The position numbers and the translations under genes are program-made. Shown piece after piece: positions 5,324-7,237 of a DNA stretch of 7,237 nucleotides. Position 1 is the first letter of the stretch. The number at the start of each line of letters is the position of its first letter. The stretch spans positions 1 to 7,237 of the forward strand of contig JAFANO010000672.1 in NCBI GenBank assembly GCA_019232645.1. Direction: 5' to 3'. Origin of the DNA: Planctomycetaceae bacterium. Lineage in GTDB: Bacteria; Planctomycetota; Planctomycetia; Isosphaerales; Isosphaeraceae. The notes beneath the pieces are model-generated. The model made no database searches, was not told the DNA's origin, and was given only the letters and a program-made list of their open reading frames with translations.

Positions 5324-6247
5324 TTAACGAGAGTGTTCCGACCGGCCCGTCACCACCTGCGCGATGATGTTGGTGGCCAGGACTAAGACGACGAGCACCA
5401 GCGCCGCGGTCCAGGCCATCCCGACCATGTTCGGGTAGGGCACGCCGGAGAAGTTGTAGATCAGCACCGCGAGCGACGACGTCGGCTCCGTGAACGGCGG
5501 GTGGGGCCAGTAGTCGAAGAAGAGGGCGGTGAACAGGAGCGGGGCGGTCTCGCCCGCGGCACGGGCGACGGCGAGCATCACCCCGGTCAGGATCGCGGGC
5601 CGGGCCGTCGGCAGCACGACGTGACAGACCACCTGCGAGCGCGTCGCCCCCATGCCGATGGCGGCCTCGCGCATCTTGCGGGGCACCCCCTGGATCGCGT
5701 CGGCGGCGGTCAGCACCACGATCGGGACCATCAGGATCGCCAGCGCGAACCCGCCGGCCCACGCCGAGAACGTCCCGGTCGCCAGCACGACGACCGTGTA
5801 GGCGAACACGCCGGCGAGGATCGACGGCATCCCCGTGAGGATCTTGGCCGCGAACCGGGCCGCGGTGGAGGCCCGGCTCTCCGGGGCGAACTCGCCGATG
5901 AAGACCGCGGCCAGGATGCCGAGGGGGACCGCGATCGCCGACGCGATGGCCACCATCAAGATCGTCCCCACCACCGCGTTGCCGATCCCCCCACCGGGCA
6001 TCCCCGCGGCCGGGGGCAGCTCGATGAACAGCGACGGCCTCAACTTGGCCCCCCCGCGCACGATCACCATCCAGAGCACTGAGAACAAAGGGGTGAGCGC
6101 CAGGATGGTCATCGCCAGGGCCAGTGCGCTCATGGCCGCGCTGAATAGCGACCGCCAGGAGCGAAGCGACCTCCTGAGCTCTAATCTCGCTACCCGAGGC
6201 CGGGCCGGTTCCGGCACGGGGGCGGCCACTGGGTCGGAAAGGCTCAT
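5324..6247 (-). CDS. pstA: Phosphate ABC transporter permease PstA
   Basis: A 307-residue inner-membrane permease that forms the phosphate channel with PstC. After a cytoplasmic N-terminal tail of about 38 residues rich in Pro and Arg comes a first membrane segment (about 39-63), then the conserved permease core. The EAA loop that docks to PstB is at about 194-213 (EAAIGMGATRSQVVCHVVLP), preceded by GVPRKMR. GMPSILAGVFAY (139-150) and the ARAAGETAPLLFTA segment with its downstream FFDYWP are typical of PstA and help to tell it from PstC. The ATG at 6247 overlaps the pstC stop as ATGA, so translation is probably coupled. A GGGGG run lies about 8 bases upstream. The frame stays open upstream through pstC, but that stretch lacks permease character and is a high-GC shadow. 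The gene ends with TAA. Confidence 0.94.
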   Translation of the reverse strand: MSLSDPVAAPVPEPARPRVARLELRRSLRSWRSLFSAAMSALALAMTILALTPLFSVLWMVIVRGGAKLRPSLFIELPPAAGMPGGGIGNAVVGTILMVAIASAIAVPLGILAAVFIGEFAPESRASTAARFAAKILTGMPSILAGVFAYTVVVLATGTFSAWAGGFALAILMVPIVVLTAADAIQGVPRKMREAAIGMGATRSQVVCHVVLPTARPAILTGVMLAVARAAGETAPLLFTALFFDYWPHPPFTEPTSSLAVLIYNFSGVPYPNMVGMAWTAALVLVVLVLATNIIAQVVTGRSEHSR

Positions 6248-7200
6248 CTGTTGACCCCCGCCAGGGCCGCCGAGGCCCGGTTCAGGACGAACTCGCCGGC
6301 GATGTTGATCAGCAGCGTGATCGCCAGCAGCACCAGCGCCGCGTACATCAGGGCCCCGATCTCGACCTGATTGGCCTCGGCGAAGTGGTTCGCCAGCAGG
6401 GCCGCCAGCGTGGTCCCGGGCGAGAACAGCGACCAGGTGAAGACCTCGGAGTTCCCGATCAGCATCGCCACGGCCATCGTCTCGCCGACGGCCCGGCCGA
6501 ACCCCAGGATGATCGCGCCGAAGATCCCCGGCGCCGCGGTCGGGAGCACCACGTGCAGGATCGTCTCCCAGCGGGTCGCCCCCATGCCATAGGCGGCCTC
6601 GGTCATCTTCCGCGGGACCGCCGCGATCGCGTCGCGCGCGACCGCCGAGATCGTCGGCAGGATCATGATCGCCAGGACCACCGCCGTCGGCAGCATCCCC
6701 GGGCCGCTCAGCCGCGTGCCGAAGATCGGGATCCACCCCAGCGCGGCATGGATCGCGTTGGCCGGGGGCCGCATCAGCGGGACCACGACGAAGAGCCCCC
6801 ACAGGCCGTAGACCACGCTCGGGATCGCCGCCAGCAACTGCACGACGTTCGTCAGCACCCACTCCCACCTCGGCGGCAGGAAGTCCTGGCTCAGGACGAT
6901 CGCGACCGCCAGCCCGAACAGGGTGCCGATGACCAGCCCCAGGGTCGAGCTGTAGAGCGTGCCGGCGATCTGCGGCCAGATCCCGAAGTTCTGGCGGCCG
7001 GGGTCCCAGTCGGTCCGCGCCAGGAATCCCAGGCCATATTTCTGGACCGCCGGCCAGGACGTCTGCCCGATCCGGACCACGACCCAGAGAATCAGCAGCA
7101 CGACCGACCAGGCCAGCACGGCCGTCAGGGCGCGGAAGGCCCGGTCCGAATAGACTTCGAGCGGGGGGATCGAGCGACCGACCTGGCTGGGGCTGGACAT
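6244..7200 (-). CDS. pstC: Phosphate ABC transporter permease PstC
   Basis: A 318-residue inner-membrane permease, partner of PstA. Residues 1-20 are a short cytoplasmic tail and the first membrane segment spans about 25-44. The periplasmic stretch KYGLGFLARTDWDP (54-67) and the motif AIPSVVYGLWG (125-135) are hallmarks of PstC. The EAA loop lies at about 201-220 (EAAYGMGATRWETILHVVLP), preceded by VPRKM. GRAVGETMAVAM further on is the matching channel segment. ATG at 7200 is chosen because GGAGAGGAG sits 5 bases upstream; an in-frame GTG two codons earlier overlaps that site. The gene is complete. It is the first pst gene in the window and overlaps pstA by 4 bases. The binding-protein gene pstS and the operon promoter with any Pho box would lie beyond the right edge. 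Confidence 0.95.
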   Translation of the reverse strand: MSSPSQVGRSIPPLEVYSDRAFRALTAVLAWSVVLLILWVVVRIGQTSWPAVQKYGLGFLARTDWDPGRQNFGIWPQIAGTLYSSTLGLVIGTLFGLAVAIVLSQDFLPPRWEWVLTNVVQLLAAIPSVVYGLWGLFVVVPLMRPPANAIHAALGWIPIFGTRLSGPGMLPTAVVLAIMILPTISAVARDAIAAVPRKMTEAAYGMGATRWETILHVVLPTAAPGIFGAIILGFGRAVGETMAVAMLIGNSEVFTWSLFSPGTTLAALLANHFAEANQVEIGALMYAALVLLAITLLINIAGEFVLNRASAALAGVNR

Positions 7201-7205
7201 CGCCA

Positions 7206-7214
7206 CTCCTCTCC
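7206..7214 (-). promoter_or_regulatory. pstC ribosome binding site
   Basis: GGAGAGGAG, read leftwards, ends 5 bases before the ATG at 7200. It overlaps the GTG at 7206, which argues against that GTG as the start. The remaining bases to 7237 are GC-rich, with no visible promoter. Confidence 0.65.
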
Positions 7215-7237
7215 GACGCCCGGGCGCGGCCCACGCC

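Noticed and set aside
6248..7234. Upstream extension of the pstA frame through pstC, which could suggest a 636-residue fusion
   Set aside because: The extended part reads as Arg/Gly/Ala/Asp-rich sequence without membrane segments, while the other frame is a textbook PstC. The ATGA overlap gives a natural pstA start at 6247.

Overview
The window is a GC-rich stretch of a bacterial chromosome. Coding sequence strongly prefers G or C at third codon positions, while the intergenic pockets are lower in GC. A TolC-family outer-membrane protein with a signal peptide points to a double-membrane bacterium. The high GC, frequent GTG start candidates, the style of the unknown anchored protein and the GTAG-headed palindromic intergenic repeat together suggest a planctomycete, perhaps near the Isosphaeraceae. 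That placement is inference; no marker gene here proves it.

Layout from left to right. Positions 1-375 are a non-coding leader with an AT-rich island and several small inverted and direct repeats. Positions 376-1956 (+) encode a CzcC/CusC-like TolC-family outer-membrane efflux protein with an unusual Pro/Gly-rich N-terminal linker. Five bases further on, and convergent with it, lies a small membrane-anchored protein of unknown function (1962-2486, -), preceded by a candidate promoter with a perfect TATAAT. Positions 2487-2824 are a divergent intergenic region carrying that promoter and, towards the right, two tandem hairpins in the leader of the next gene. Positions 2825-4198 (+) encode an FAD-dependent pyridine nucleotide-disulfide oxidoreductase of the MerA/RclA/lipoamide-dehydrogenase superfamily. 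Positions 4199-4456 are a convergent intergenic gap holding a paired, inverted REP-type element (REPIN-like) and a hairpin just behind pstB. Positions 4457-7200 (-) are pstC-pstA-pstB, transcribed leftwards.

The only set of genes here that clearly works together is pstCAB: two permeases and the ATPase of the high-affinity phosphate ABC importer. pstC and pstA overlap by 4 bases, and pstB follows 42 bases later with its own strong ribosome binding site. The binding protein gene pstS is not in the window and would be expected upstream, beyond position 7237. phoU does not follow pstB. The efflux protein has no inner-membrane or adaptor partner here, and the oxidoreductase stands alone, so their substrates cannot be read from context.

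The most interesting items are the REP doublet at 4256-4346, the unknown anchored protein with a possible but weak resemblance to MCE/MlaD domains, and the orphan oxidoreductase, which keeps the redox-active cysteine pair but lacks the C-terminal cysteines of true mercuric reductase. No CRISPR array, tRNA, rRNA, prophage or insertion sequence was seen.
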